Assembly: GCA_963762435.1 (NCBI GenBank)
Contig: CAVXLN010000014.1
Span: 124,001 to 188,000, forward strand
Length of the DNA stretch: 64,000 nucleotides
Source of the DNA: JAXDMU01 sp963762435
GTDB taxonomy: Bacteria > Pseudomonadota > Alphaproteobacteria > ATCC43930 > CGMCC-115725
Reading direction: 5' to 3'
Part shown: in pieces, positions 52,401 through 60,835 of the stretch
Layout of the letters: every line of letters starts with the position of its first letter
Position numbering within the stretch: position 1 is the first letter of the stretch
Position numbers and translations under genes: made by a program
Notes under the pieces: model-generated
Databases searched by the model: none
What the model saw: the letters and a program-made list of their open reading frames with translations, nothing else
What the model was told of the DNA's origin: nothing

Positions 52401-53159
52401 CTACTCGCGAATCGTCAGCGTGTCGTGGCGGATCTCGATGCTGCCGAGCCGTTCCAGGAGCCGCATGCCGAGCAGCGAATGGCTCATCTCGCCTTCATTC
52501 ACGTCGGCCGGCACGCGGTCGAACCGGATCGGGCCGATCGCGAGCTCGCGCAGCTCGACCGGGGCGCCGCGCACGGTGCCGTTCGCCGTGTCGAAGCTCT
52601 GGGTGAAGCGCAGCGCGCTCCAGCGGAAGCCCAGCCGCTCGGCGTCGGCGCGGGTGAGCGTGACGCTCGAGGCCCCGGTATCGAGCAGGAAGCGGATCGG
52701 CACGCCCTCGACCCGGGCATCGATCCAGAATTGCCCGTCGGCGCCGCGCGCGAAGCTGATCTCGCCATGGCCGGCCACGGCCTGGCCGCGCCCGGGCACC
52801 AGCTCGTAAAGGACCCGATCGGCGATGGCGTGGAGCTCGAAGCGGTAGCCATAGACCCCGACCAGCGCCAGGATGGCGACGGCCCAGAAGGCAAGCTCGC
52901 CCGCGAGCCGCGGCAGGCTCTTGGCCGAGCCGGCGAAGAGCGCCACGATGAACAGCCCGATCAGCGCGTAGCGCACCAGGATGATCTGCTCGAGCCCGTT
53001 CCATTGCCTGGGCGGCACCAGCGTCATAAGGCCGAACAGCCCGAGGGCGAAGAGGGCCGCGATCAGGAAGAAGCGGCGATAGAAGCGGCCGTGGGCTCGG
53101 CGCTGCACAGGCGCCGGGCGCCGCGCCCAAGGCGATACCGGCTGTTCGCGTTGATCCAT
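52401..53159 (-). CDS. Membrane-anchored clan AA aspartic protease
   Basis: Protein of 252 residues. Three N-terminal helices (about 29-48, 60-78, 88-105) anchor a periplasmic or cytoplasmic retropepsin-like domain. LLDTGASSVTLTRADAERLG has the active-site D160 in DTGAS, followed by GAPVELRELAIGPIRFDRVPADV and SLLGMRLLERL, typical of the TIGR02281/PerP-like single-Asp protease family in alphaproteobacteria. As a single-DTG protein it would work as a dimer. It lies 7 bp upstream of the nitrilase start. Confidence 0.88.
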   Translation of the reverse strand: MDQREQPVSPWARRPAPVQRRAHGRFYRRFFLIAALFALGLFGLMTLVPPRQWNGLEQIILVRYALIGLFIVALFAGSAKSLPRLAGELAFWAVAILALVGVYGYRFELHAIADRVLYELVPGRGQAVAGHGEISFARGADGQFWIDARVEGVPIRFLLDTGASSVTLTRADAERLGFRWSALRFTQSFDTANGTVRGAPVELRELAIGPIRFDRVPADVNEGEMSHSLLGMRLLERLGSIEIRHDTLTIRE

Positions 53160-53244
53160 AAGACTCCTCGGCTCCTCTCTTATCCCGGACCACTACCGCG
53201 ACGCCATTGCGTCGTGACGGCGCGCCGCCCACAATCGTCGCGCG

Positions 53245-54501
53245 ATGAGCCTGCAGCTGACCCAAAGCGAGACCGACATGCTGAGCGGCGGTGCCGGGCC
53301 GGCGGTTGCCATGGCGCTGCGCATCGTCACCGGCACGGCGCGGATGATCGGGGCCGAGAAGCTGGTGCCGATCGAATCCTCCCATATCGATGGCTGCCTT
53401 TATCATGGCGACAGCGGCACGCTGTTCGCCGAAAAGCTGGTGGCTGACGGCGCCAAGGTCGCGGTGCCGACCACGCTCAATGTCGGCGCCCTCGATCTCG
53501 TCCATGCCGGCCGCACGCGCCTCGGTATCCATGAAACCCAGATGGCGCGGCGGCTGATGGCGGCCTATGCCGACCTGGGCTGCCGCGAGACCTGGACTTG
53601 TGCGCCCTATCAGGCCGGGCATCGGCCGAGCCTGGGCCAGCATGTCGCCTGGGGCGAAAGCAATGCGGTCGTCTTCTGCAATTCGGTGCTGGGCGCGCGC
53701 ACCGAGCGTTATGGCGACTTCCTCGACATCGCCGCCGCGATCGCGGGCCGGGCGCCCTATGCCGGGCTGCATCGGGCGGAGAATCGGCATGCGACGATCC
53801 TGATCGATGCGTCCGGCCTGTCGCCGGCGCTTCTGGATGAGGCGGCCCTCTATCCAGTGTTGGGCGCCTGGCTCGGCCGGAATGTGGGCAACGAGATCGC
53901 CGCGATCGAAGGGCTGCCGCCGGTGATCGAGGAAGACCGGCTGAAGGCGCTCGGCGCTGCCGCCGCCTCGACGGGCGCAGTCGGGCTCTTCCATATCGTG
54001 GGGGTGACACCCGAGGCACCGGATCGCGCGACTTCGTTCGGCGGATTGCCACCACGGGCCGTGATCCGGCTCGAGGCAAGCATGCTGGCGGCCGAGCGCG
54101 CGGCCCTCTCGACGGATCGCGGCGACCGGATCGACGCCGTTGCGATCGGCAGCCCGCATCTTTCCTTCGCCGAGCTCGAACGCATGCTGAGCCTCTTCGA
54201 CGGGCGCCGCGCGGCGCTGCCCTTCTATGCCTGCACCGGGCGGCATGTGATCGCGGCGGCCGAGCAAGCGGGCATGCTGGCGGCGATCGAGCATGCCGGC
54301 GTCACGCTCGTCGCCGATACCTGCATCGTGGTGACGCCGATCCTGCCGCCGGGCGGTGGCGTGCTGATGACCAATTCCGGGAAATTCGCGCATTACACGC
54401 CGACGATGACCGGCTGGGGCGTCGTCTATGGCGGGCTCGGCGATTGCGTCGAAAGTGCCGTGGCAGGGCGGCTCAAGCGCGACGAGGCCCTGTGGCGGTG
54501 A
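53245..54501 (+). CDS. Aconitase X catalytic (large) subunit
   Basis: Enzyme of 418 residues in the AcnX/DUF521 family. Residues VPIESSHIDGCLYHGDSGTLFAEKL at about 38-62, ETWTCAPYQAGHRPSLGQHVAWGESNAVVFCNSVLGART, and VADTCIVVTPILPPGGGVLMTNSGKFAHYTP give the conserved Cys/Fe-S region. Bacterial AcnX proteins include cis-3-hydroxy-L-proline dehydratase. The stop overlaps the start of the small subunit gene in GTGA, so the two chains are made together. Confidence 0.92.
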   Translation: MSLQLTQSETDMLSGGAGPAVAMALRIVTGTARMIGAEKLVPIESSHIDGCLYHGDSGTLFAEKLVADGAKVAVPTTLNVGALDLVHAGRTRLGIHETQMARRLMAAYADLGCRETWTCAPYQAGHRPSLGQHVAWGESNAVVFCNSVLGARTERYGDFLDIAAAIAGRAPYAGLHRAENRHATILIDASGLSPALLDEAALYPVLGAWLGRNVGNEIAAIEGLPPVIEEDRLKALGAAAASTGAVGLFHIVGVTPEAPDRATSFGGLPPRAVIRLEASMLAAERAALSTDRGDRIDAVAIGSPHLSFAELERMLSLFDGRRAALPFYACTGRHVIAAAEQAGMLAAIEHAGVTLVADTCIVVTPILPPGGGVLMTNSGKFAHYTPTMTGWGVVYGGLGDCVESAVAGRLKRDEALWR

Positions 54502-54893
54502 AGGCCGAGCCGATCCTGCCGGGCCATGCCGCCGGCCCGGTGCTGCGGCTTGACGGGCCGCTCAGCTTCTGGGGTGGCGTCGATCCCGCGACCGGCCTAC
54601 TGATCGCTGAAGGGCGGAGCCTCGCCGGCACCGTGCTGATGGTGCCGGAGACGCGCGGCTCGAGCTCGTCGAGTGCCGTGCTGCTGGAGCTGCTGAGAAA
54701 CGGCAAGGCGCCGGCGGCGCTCGTGCTCGGCGCCATTGACGCTATCCTCGGCCTCGGCATCCTGGTGGCGGCCGAGATGGGCTGGCCGACGATTCCGCTG
54801 CTGCGGCTATCGGCGGCAGAGCAAAAGGGCTTCGTCTCAGGCATGCCGGTCACGATCGACAAGGCAGGCTGGATCACGGGAGGAGAGCGATGA
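54498..54893 (+). CDS. Aconitase X small (swivel, DUF126) subunit
   Basis: Protein of 131 residues matching the swivelling domain of AcnX: AAGPVLRLDGPLSFWGGVDPATGLLI, GTVLMVPETRGSSSSSAVLLELLRNGKAPAALVLG and MPVTIDKAGW. The GTG at 54498 shares bases with the large-subunit stop. The four-serine run in RGSSSSSAV is the family phosphate/substrate-binding strand. It overlaps the next gene by 4 nt (ATGA). Confidence 0.9.
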   Translation: MKAEPILPGHAAGPVLRLDGPLSFWGGVDPATGLLIAEGRSLAGTVLMVPETRGSSSSSAVLLELLRNGKAPAALVLGAIDAILGLGILVAAEMGWPTIPLLRLSAAEQKGFVSGMPVTIDKAGWITGGER

Positions 54894-55780
54894 CCGATCC
54901 GATCAGGCTCGACAATGGCACCTTGAGCGCTGCCGTAGCCGTGCGCGGCGCCCAGCTCGTCTCGCTCGGCACCCCCTGGGGCGGCGAGTTGCTTTGGTCG
55001 GGCGATCCCGCGATCTGGCCCTGGCACGCGCCGAACCTGTTCCCGATCGTGGGGGCGCTGGCCGACGACACGCTGATTCATCGGGGCCAGGCCTATCCGA
55101 TGAAGCAGCATGGGATCCTGCGGCTCTTCGACTGCGCAATCGTCGAGGCGACGGCGACCGAATGCGCGCTGCGCCTTGCCGACAGTGAAGAGACGCGCAA
55201 GGCCTATCCCTTCGCCTTCAGCCTCACCATCCGCTTCCGGCTCGCGGACGATCGGCTGGAACAGAGCTTCGAGCTCGCCAATCCCGGCTCGGAACCGCTG
55301 CCGGCCAGCGTCGGCGCGCATCCGGCCTTCCGCTGGCCGCTGGAGCCCGGGCGCCCGCATACGGATTACCGCGTCCGGTTCGAGACGGCGGAGCCCGCGC
55401 CGATTCGGCGCCTGGCCGGCCGCGGCCTCGGCGGCGAGTATCCGACGCCCGTCGAAGGCCGCGTGCTCAAGCTCGATGATTCGCTCTTTGCCGCCGATGC
55501 GGTGATCTTCGACCAGGTCCGGAGCCGCCATGTGCTCTATGGCGCCGAGGAGGGGCCGGGCATTGCGGTGGGCTTCACGGATTTCCCGCAATTCGGCATC
55601 TGGTCGAAGCCAGGTGCGGATTTCCTGTGCCTCGAGCCCTGGCAGGGCTATGCCAGCCCGGCGGGCTTCGCCGGCGAGTTCATGGACAAGCCCGGCATCG
55701 TGGTGCTGCCGCCCGGCGGCACGCGGCGCTGGCAGCTGACGATCCGTCCCGTTCGCGACATCAAGAAAGAAAATCGATGA
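54890..55780 (+). CDS. Aldose 1-epimerase family protein
   Basis: Protein of 296 residues with the galactose-mutarotase fold: LWSGDPAIWPWHAPNLFPIVGALADDTLIHRGQAYPMKQHGILR carries the catalytic His near MKQHGILR. ASVGAHPAFRWPL has the second His, and the C-terminal LCLEPWQGYAS supplies the catalytic Glu. LacX/YihR-type relatives epimerise aldoses. It is encoded in a tight overlap between AcnX small subunit and the S9 peptidase, so it belongs to their operon. Confidence 0.9.
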   Translation: MTDPIRLDNGTLSAAVAVRGAQLVSLGTPWGGELLWSGDPAIWPWHAPNLFPIVGALADDTLIHRGQAYPMKQHGILRLFDCAIVEATATECALRLADSEETRKAYPFAFSLTIRFRLADDRLEQSFELANPGSEPLPASVGAHPAFRWPLEPGRPHTDYRVRFETAEPAPIRRLAGRGLGGEYPTPVEGRVLKLDDSLFAADAVIFDQVRSRHVLYGAEEGPGIAVGFTDFPQFGIWSKPGADFLCLEPWQGYASPAGFAGEFMDKPGIVVLPPGGTRRWQLTIRPVRDIKKENR

Positions 55781-57714
55781 TCGAAGCGCATTTGGCACCT
55801 TTCGGCACCTGGATCTCGCCGGTCACGACCGAGCTCATGACCGCGAAGACGGTCGGGCTCGGCGGTCTTTCGGCCGATGGCGACAGCCTCTATTGGCTGG
55901 AAGCGCGGCCGAACGAGGCCGGGCGCTCGGCGCTGGTGCGCTGGAATGCGGACGACGGCATCACCGAGATGACTCCGCCGCCGGTCAATATCGGCAGCAT
56001 GGTCCATGAATATGGCGGCGGCGCCTATGCCGTCTCTCAAGGCCGAATCGTCTATAGCGAGAAGAAGGATGGCAGCCTGTGGCTGATCGAGCCCGGGCAT
56101 GACAAGGCGCGGCCGCTCGTGTCGGTGCCGGGCTGCCGCTATGCCGATTTCACCTTCGATCCGGCGCGCGGGCGGCTGCTCGCCATCCGCGAGGATCATC
56201 GCGCCGCACCGGCCGAAGCGAAGGCCGCCATCGTGGCGCTGTCGCTCGACCCCGCTGCCGATCCGGCCCGGAATGAGGGCGTGGTCCTGGTCGAGGGGCC
56301 GGATTTCCTCAGCCATCCGCGCCTCTCGCCCGACGGCGCGACACTCGTCTGGATCGGGTGGGATCATCCCAACATGCCGTGGGATTCGACCCGGCTTTAT
56401 AAAGCCGCGCTCGATGCGGAAGGCCGGCCCGGAAAGCCCGAGCTCGTGGCCGGCGCGGAACCGGAATCGGTGATCCAGCCGCTCTTCGCGCCCGACGGCA
56501 CGCTCTATTTCAGCAGCGACCGGACCGGCTGGTGGAATCTCTATCGCGTCGAGGGCGGCAAGATCGAGCCGCTGCATCCGATCGCGGCCGAGATCGGCGG
56601 GCCGGGCTGGCAGTTCGGCACGCGCTTCTTCGCCTTCGCCGCCGACGGCGTGATCCTGTGCTCGATCGTCGAGAACGGTATTCGCCGGGCCGGCTGCCTC
56701 GTCGGCGGCAAGCTCGACCGGCTCGAGATCGGCCCGGTGCAGGAATGCCCGGTGCCGTTCGGGGCAGGCTTCGCCTGGATCTCGACCCGGCCGGAAGCGC
56801 TGCCGGCGATCCAGCGGCAGGCGCACGGCGCCGTCGAGACGGTGCGCACGGCCGGCTCCGCCATGCTGAGTGCGGACGATGTCTCGATCGGCGAGCCGAT
56901 CGAATTTCCGAGCGAGGACGGCTCGATCGCGCACGCCTTCTTCTATCGGCCGAGGAATAGCGGCTTCGCCGGACCGGCCGGTGAGAAGCCGCCGCTCATC
57001 GTCGCCATCCATGGCGGGCCGACCAGCATGGCGACCAACGGCTTCGCGCTATCGATCCAATGGTGGACCACGCGCGGCTTCGCCGTCGTCGATGTCAATT
57101 ACGGCGGCTCGACCGGCTTCGGCCGGCCTTATCGTCAGCGGCTCTATGGCCAATGGGGCATCGTCGATGTCGCCGACTGCGTTGCCGCGGTGAATGCCTT
57201 GGCCGAGCGCGGCCTCATCGATCCGGACCGGGTCGCGATCCGCGGCGGCAGCGCTGGTGGCTATACGACGCTGGCAGGCCTCGCCGCCTCCGACGTGTTC
57301 AAGGCCGGCGCCAGCTATTTCGGCGTGGCCGACCTCAAGCTGCTGGCCGAGGACACGCACAAGTTCGAATCCCGATATCTCGACAATCTGCTGGGCCCCC
57401 TGCCCGAGGCCGAGGCGGTCTACAAGGCGCGCTCGCCGCTCGCCAATGTCGGGCGGGTGACGCGGCCGGCGATCTTTTTCCAGGGACTCGACGACAAGGT
57501 GGTGCCGCCGAACCAGGCCGAGACCATGGTGGACGCGATGGCGGAGCGGCAACTGCCGGTCGCCTATTACGCCTTCGAGGGCGAAGGGCACGGCTTCCGC
57601 AAGGCCGAGACGATCCGCCGGACGCTCGATCTGGAGCTGGGCTTCTATGGGCGGATCTTCGGCTTCGAGCCGCCGGGGTTAAGCGAGCAGGTGGCGCTCC
57701 GGAATCTCGCCTGA
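55777..57714 (+). CDS. S9-family prolyl oligopeptidase/acyl aminoacyl peptidase
   Basis: Serine peptidase of 645 residues, cytoplasmic, with a seven-bladed propeller (about 1-390: YWLEARPNEAGR, FDPARGRLLAIREDHR, YFSSDRTGWWNLYRV). The hydrolase domain follows, with S492 (RGGSAGGYTT), the acidic residue in QGLDDKVVPPNQAE at about 572-573, and H605 (FEGEGHGF). It would cleave small peptides or acyl-peptides. It starts by ATGA overlap with the epimerase gene, an unusual partner set with AcnX that may point to proline or modified-amino-acid peptide breakdown. Confidence 0.93.
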   Translation: MIEAHLAPFGTWISPVTTELMTAKTVGLGGLSADGDSLYWLEARPNEAGRSALVRWNADDGITEMTPPPVNIGSMVHEYGGGAYAVSQGRIVYSEKKDGSLWLIEPGHDKARPLVSVPGCRYADFTFDPARGRLLAIREDHRAAPAEAKAAIVALSLDPAADPARNEGVVLVEGPDFLSHPRLSPDGATLVWIGWDHPNMPWDSTRLYKAALDAEGRPGKPELVAGAEPESVIQPLFAPDGTLYFSSDRTGWWNLYRVEGGKIEPLHPIAAEIGGPGWQFGTRFFAFAADGVILCSIVENGIRRAGCLVGGKLDRLEIGPVQECPVPFGAGFAWISTRPEALPAIQRQAHGAVETVRTAGSAMLSADDVSIGEPIEFPSEDGSIAHAFFYRPRNSGFAGPAGEKPPLIVAIHGGPTSMATNGFALSIQWWTTRGFAVVDVNYGGSTGFGRPYRQRLYGQWGIVDVADCVAAVNALAERGLIDPDRVAIRGGSAGGYTTLAGLAASDVFKAGASYFGVADLKLLAEDTHKFESRYLDNLLGPLPEAEAVYKARSPLANVGRVTRPAIFFQGLDDKVVPPNQAETMVDAMAERQLPVAYYAFEGEGHGFRKAETIRRTLDLELGFYGRIFGFEPPGLSEQVALRNLA

Positions 57715-57742
57715 TCAGGGTCAAGTATTTAGAGCTGGGAGA

Positions 57743-57790
57743 AGTGGGGCGGGCGTCCCGCCCGCCGGCGGGCAGGATGCCCGCCCCACT
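57743..57790. repeat. Family C palindrome (probable terminator) after the S9 gene
   Basis: AGTGGGGCGGGC (57743-57754) pairs perfectly with GCCCGCCCCACT (57779-57790), and GCCCGCC/GGCGGGC (57760-57773) forms a 14-bp inner palindrome. It sits between convergent genes, and its outer arms are the same as those at 45715-45762. No T-run follows, so terminator strength is uncertain. Confidence 0.8.
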
Positions 57791-57828
57791 CAGGAAGGGC
57801 TAAAGATCATCATCTGAAGCGGCTGGTA

Positions 57829-58389
57829 TCAGGGCAGCATCCGCTGCAGCTCCGGTTCCTTGTCGAGGAACTGGTGCTTGAGCGCACCCAGGACATGGGC
57901 GGCGAACAGCGCGTAGAGCCCATAGGCGAAGGCCTCGTGGAACCCGTAGAAGATCGTGTGCCAATTCTCCTTGGTCACGGGATCGAGTGCCACGATCGCC
58001 GCGATCCGCGGCCAGGGGACGAGGCCGAAGAGGGTCATCGGATACTGGGCCGCGTCCTTGAAGGCCGAATCATGAAGCCAGCCCGAGATCGGCAGCGCGA
58101 AGATGAGGACATAGAGCCCGATATGGGCGAGATGGGCGGCCGCCCGCTCCCAGCGCGGATATGACGCGGGCAAGGGCGGTGCCGGGTGGGTCGCGCGCCA
58201 GAGCAGCCGCATGATAGCAAGGCCCAGCACGGTGATGCCGATCGATTTGTGGGTGTCGATCGTGAAGCGCTGCATCGATTCCGGCAGATCGTCGACCAGC
58301 CAGGCGAGCACGACATTCAGCGGCATGAGGATGGCGATGGTCCAGTGCAGGAAAATTGCCGGTTTTGTATAGCGTGACGTGTGTGACAT
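57829..58389 (-). CDS. Cytochrome b561-family protein
   Basis: Membrane protein of 186 residues with four helices. Histidines that could bind two b-type hemes lie in FLHWTIAILMPLNVVLAW, IDTHKSIGITVLGLAIMRLLW, AHLAHIGLYVLIFALPISGWLHDSAF and FHEAFAYGLYALFAAHVLGALKHQF. This is the CybB/YodB arrangement, moving electrons between quinol and periplasmic acceptors. It is divergent from the glycosyltransferase gene. A molybdenum enzyme partner is not nearby. Confidence 0.92.
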   Translation of the reverse strand: MSHTSRYTKPAIFLHWTIAILMPLNVVLAWLVDDLPESMQRFTIDTHKSIGITVLGLAIMRLLWRATHPAPPLPASYPRWERAAAHLAHIGLYVLIFALPISGWLHDSAFKDAAQYPMTLFGLVPWPRIAAIVALDPVTKENWHTIFYGFHEAFAYGLYALFAAHVLGALKHQFLDKEPELQRMLP

Positions 58390-58428
58390 GGGGATCCGAA
58401 CACTCCGTCGCGGCGTATCAGGGATTAG

Positions 58429-59943
58429 ATGCCGCCGAAAATGCGTCTACTTCCGTACATGACCTTGTTACGACACCAGCCCGCGATCGGATCCGCCTTG
58501 ACGCCTGAGCTCGACCAAGCCCGCCTCATCAACTCGCCGCGCCTGACGCCGCCGCCGACGCCGTTCAGGAGCCTCGCCATCCATGGCGGGATCTTCGCCC
58601 TCTGGGTCGTGCTGTTCGTGCAGACCTTCTATCGCCGGGATCTATTCGCGTGGTCGACCGGCCTTGTCTATGTGCTTTATGACACGGCCCTTATCCTGTT
58701 CGTGGCGGTGGCCACCCTGCCGCTTCGGCACCGGCCCAAGGCATCGCCGCCCTCGGCCCGCCGCACGCTGGGCGTGATCGTCGCCGCGCACAACGAGGCG
58801 GCCGTGCTCGAGGCCACGCTCGCGACCCTCTTCGGCCAGTCCGATCCGCCCGACCGGATCCTGATCGCCGATGACGGCTCGACCGACGGCACCGCCGCCC
58901 TTCTCGCCCGCCAGTACGGGTTCGGCACACTGGCGCCGGGCGAGCTCGGCGCGGCCGGTGCGGAATTCCCGAGCCTCCGCTGGCTGCGCCTGCCCCATGG
59001 CGGCAAGGCGCGGGCGCTCAATGCGGCCCTCACCCGGATCGATACCGAGATCGTGCTGACCGTCGATGGCGACACGCTCATCGATCGCGCGGCGATCGGC
59101 GCCATGCGCGAGGCTTTCGGGGCCGATGCAAGGCTCGTCGCCGCGACGGGTATTCTCACGCCGGTGTGCAGCAATCCCAAGGCCGGGCGCATCCTCGAAT
59201 GGTTCCAGACCTATGAATATGTCCGGAATTTCCTGTCGCGCTTCGCCTGGATGCGGGCCGACGGGCTGCTGCTGATCTCGGGCGCCTTCGCCGGGTTCCG
59301 GCGCGAGGCGGTGCTGATGGTGGGCGGGTTCGACCCCGACTGCCTGGTCGAGGATTATGAGCTGATCCATCGCCTGCGCCGCTTCGGGACCTTGCACGGG
59401 TTGGGCTGGCGCACCGCCGTGCTGGGCTCGGCCAAGGCGCGGACCGATGCGCCCAGCACGATCCCGGCTTTCCTGAAGCAGCGCCGCCGCTGGTTCGGCG
59501 GCTTCCTCGAGACGCAATATTGGTATCGCGACATGGTCGGCGATCCGCGCTATGGCGCGCTCGGCACGCTGATGCTGCCAGTGAAGGCAGTCGACACGAT
59601 GCAGCCGCTGTTCGGCCTGGCGGCCTTCGCCCAGCTCTTCTACGCGCTCGCCCATGGCAGCTTCGGCATCCTGCTGCCGGTCTCGGGCGTGATCGGGGCG
59701 AAGCTCGGTTTCGATCTCTGCTTCCATCTCTGGTCGGTGCATCTCTACCGGCGCTGGACCGGCGACCGGACGCGCACACGTTTCGGCATGGCGCTTCTGG
59801 CGGCGCTGGCCGAGCCTTTCAGCTTCCAGCTGCTCCGGCATCTGGGCGCGGCCTTGGGCTGGGTCTCGGTCCTGACCGGCCGCCGCCACTGGGGCAAGCA
59901 GCAGCGCTTCGTGCCCTTGCGCGGCGAGGCCGGCGGGGATTAG
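58429..59943 (+). CDS. Family 2 membrane glycosyltransferase
   Basis: Membrane protein of 504 residues. The GT2 domain has VIVAAHNEAAVLEATLATLFGQ, the DDGSTDGT (UDP-binding) motif, the DxD at LTVDGDTLI, the catalytic region LVEDYELIHRLRR and QRRRWFGG (Q/RxxRW). Two helices precede and about four follow. The layout is that of processive or polysaccharide-type synthases such as IcaA/BcsA relatives. The start could be the ATG at 58429 or at 58459. It lies alone between the cytochrome gene and a family B repeat. Confidence 0.9.
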   Translation: MPPKMRLLPYMTLLRHQPAIGSALTPELDQARLINSPRLTPPPTPFRSLAIHGGIFALWVVLFVQTFYRRDLFAWSTGLVYVLYDTALILFVAVATLPLRHRPKASPPSARRTLGVIVAAHNEAAVLEATLATLFGQSDPPDRILIADDGSTDGTAALLARQYGFGTLAPGELGAAGAEFPSLRWLRLPHGGKARALNAALTRIDTEIVLTVDGDTLIDRAAIGAMREAFGADARLVAATGILTPVCSNPKAGRILEWFQTYEYVRNFLSRFAWMRADGLLLISGAFAGFRREAVLMVGGFDPDCLVEDYELIHRLRRFGTLHGLGWRTAVLGSAKARTDAPSTIPAFLKQRRRWFGGFLETQYWYRDMVGDPRYGALGTLMLPVKAVDTMQPLFGLAAFAQLFYALAHGSFGILLPVSGVIGAKLGFDLCFHLWSVHLYRRWTGDRTRTRFGMALLAALAEPFSFQLLRHLGAALGWVSVLTGRRHWGKQQRFVPLRGEAGGD

Positions 59944-59964
59944 CAGGCGCATCGCCTCAATCCA

Positions 59965-60106
59965 GTCATGACCGGGCTTTGTCCCGGTCATCCACATCGG
60001 CAAGCTGCCACTGGCCCTGCCGCGCTGGCACCCGACTGCTTTACCTTGCTGGCCGATTTCGGTGGGACTCGCCGACGTGGATGGCCGTGACAAGCACGGC
60101 CATGAC
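59965..60106. repeat. Family B inverted repeat, copy 3
   Basis: Arms 59965-60000 (GTCATGACCGGGCTTTGTCC) and 60072-60106 (ending GTGACAAGCACGGCCATGAC) with a 71-bp centre and more mismatches than the other two copies. It lies between the convergent GT2 and PspA genes. Confidence 0.75.
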
Positions 60107-60113
60107 GAGTGCC

Positions 60114-60824
60114 CTACTCCTCCCGCTTCTTCGCGATCTCCGCCTTCAGCCGTTCGAGCTCCGACTCCGCCGCATTGCCGGCGCGCAAGGTCGAAAGTTC
60201 CTGCTCGGCGGCACTCTGGCGCTCGAGCGGGTTGCCCAGCGCGCCCGAGCCTTTCATGCGCTCGATCGCTTCGGCCTTGGCCTGGGCGATCGATGATTTC
60301 GCCTCGACCTGGCGCAGCGCCGCACCGGCACGATCGAGATCGGAGCCGATGCCGCCGAGCGCGCGGCCGGCCTGTTCCTGCGCCCGGGCGGCACTGCCTT
60401 GCGTCTCGGCCAGCCGCCGCTCGAGGCGGATTTGCTCCAGCCGTGTCTCCAGCGTGTGCTCATAATCGGCAAGCGTGGCCGCCTGCTCGGCGAGTGCTGC
60501 CTGCGCCGCCTTCAGCGGGTTGAGATGCTCGACCAGCGACTGCTTGCGCGTCAGCGCCGCCCGCGCCGCCGGCTCGTCGCCCGCGACGAGCAGCGTCATC
60601 GCCTCCGCCTCGGCCGCCTTGGCCTTGGCATCGGCCTCCGCGACCTCCCGATCGAGCCCGCGCTGCTCGGCGATGATCTCGGCGCGATGCAGCTTCACCT
60701 CCTGAAGCTTGGCGAGGAGCTGCTCATAGGAATGCTCGAGCACCGATTCCGGTGAATCGAGCCGGCTCAGCACCTGCTGGGCCTTGATCTGGATCAGGTT
60801 CGCGACCCGCCGGAGCATGCTCAT
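60114..60824 (-). CDS. PspA/IM30-family protein
   Basis: Coiled-coil membrane-stress protein of 236 residues. RVANLIQIKAQQVLSRLDSPESVLEHSYEQLLAKLQEVK (start of the PspA helical hairpin) is followed by long heptad-rich helices to LRAGNAAESELERLKAE. It peripherally coats the inner membrane and can form ESCRT-III-like assemblies that protect membrane integrity. The last of four genes in an operon read leftward; 11 bp after the YbjQ-tandem gene. No PspF, PspB or PspC was seen here. Confidence 0.9.
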   Translation of the reverse strand: MSMLRRVANLIQIKAQQVLSRLDSPESVLEHSYEQLLAKLQEVKLHRAEIIAEQRGLDREVAEADAKAKAAEAEAMTLLVAGDEPAARAALTRKQSLVEHLNPLKAAQAALAEQAATLADYEHTLETRLEQIRLERRLAETQGSAARAQEQAGRALGGIGSDLDRAGAALRQVEAKSSIAQAKAEAIERMKGSGALGNPLERQSAAEQELSTLRAGNAAESELERLKAEIAKKREE

Positions 60825-60835
60825 GCCGCCCTCCC

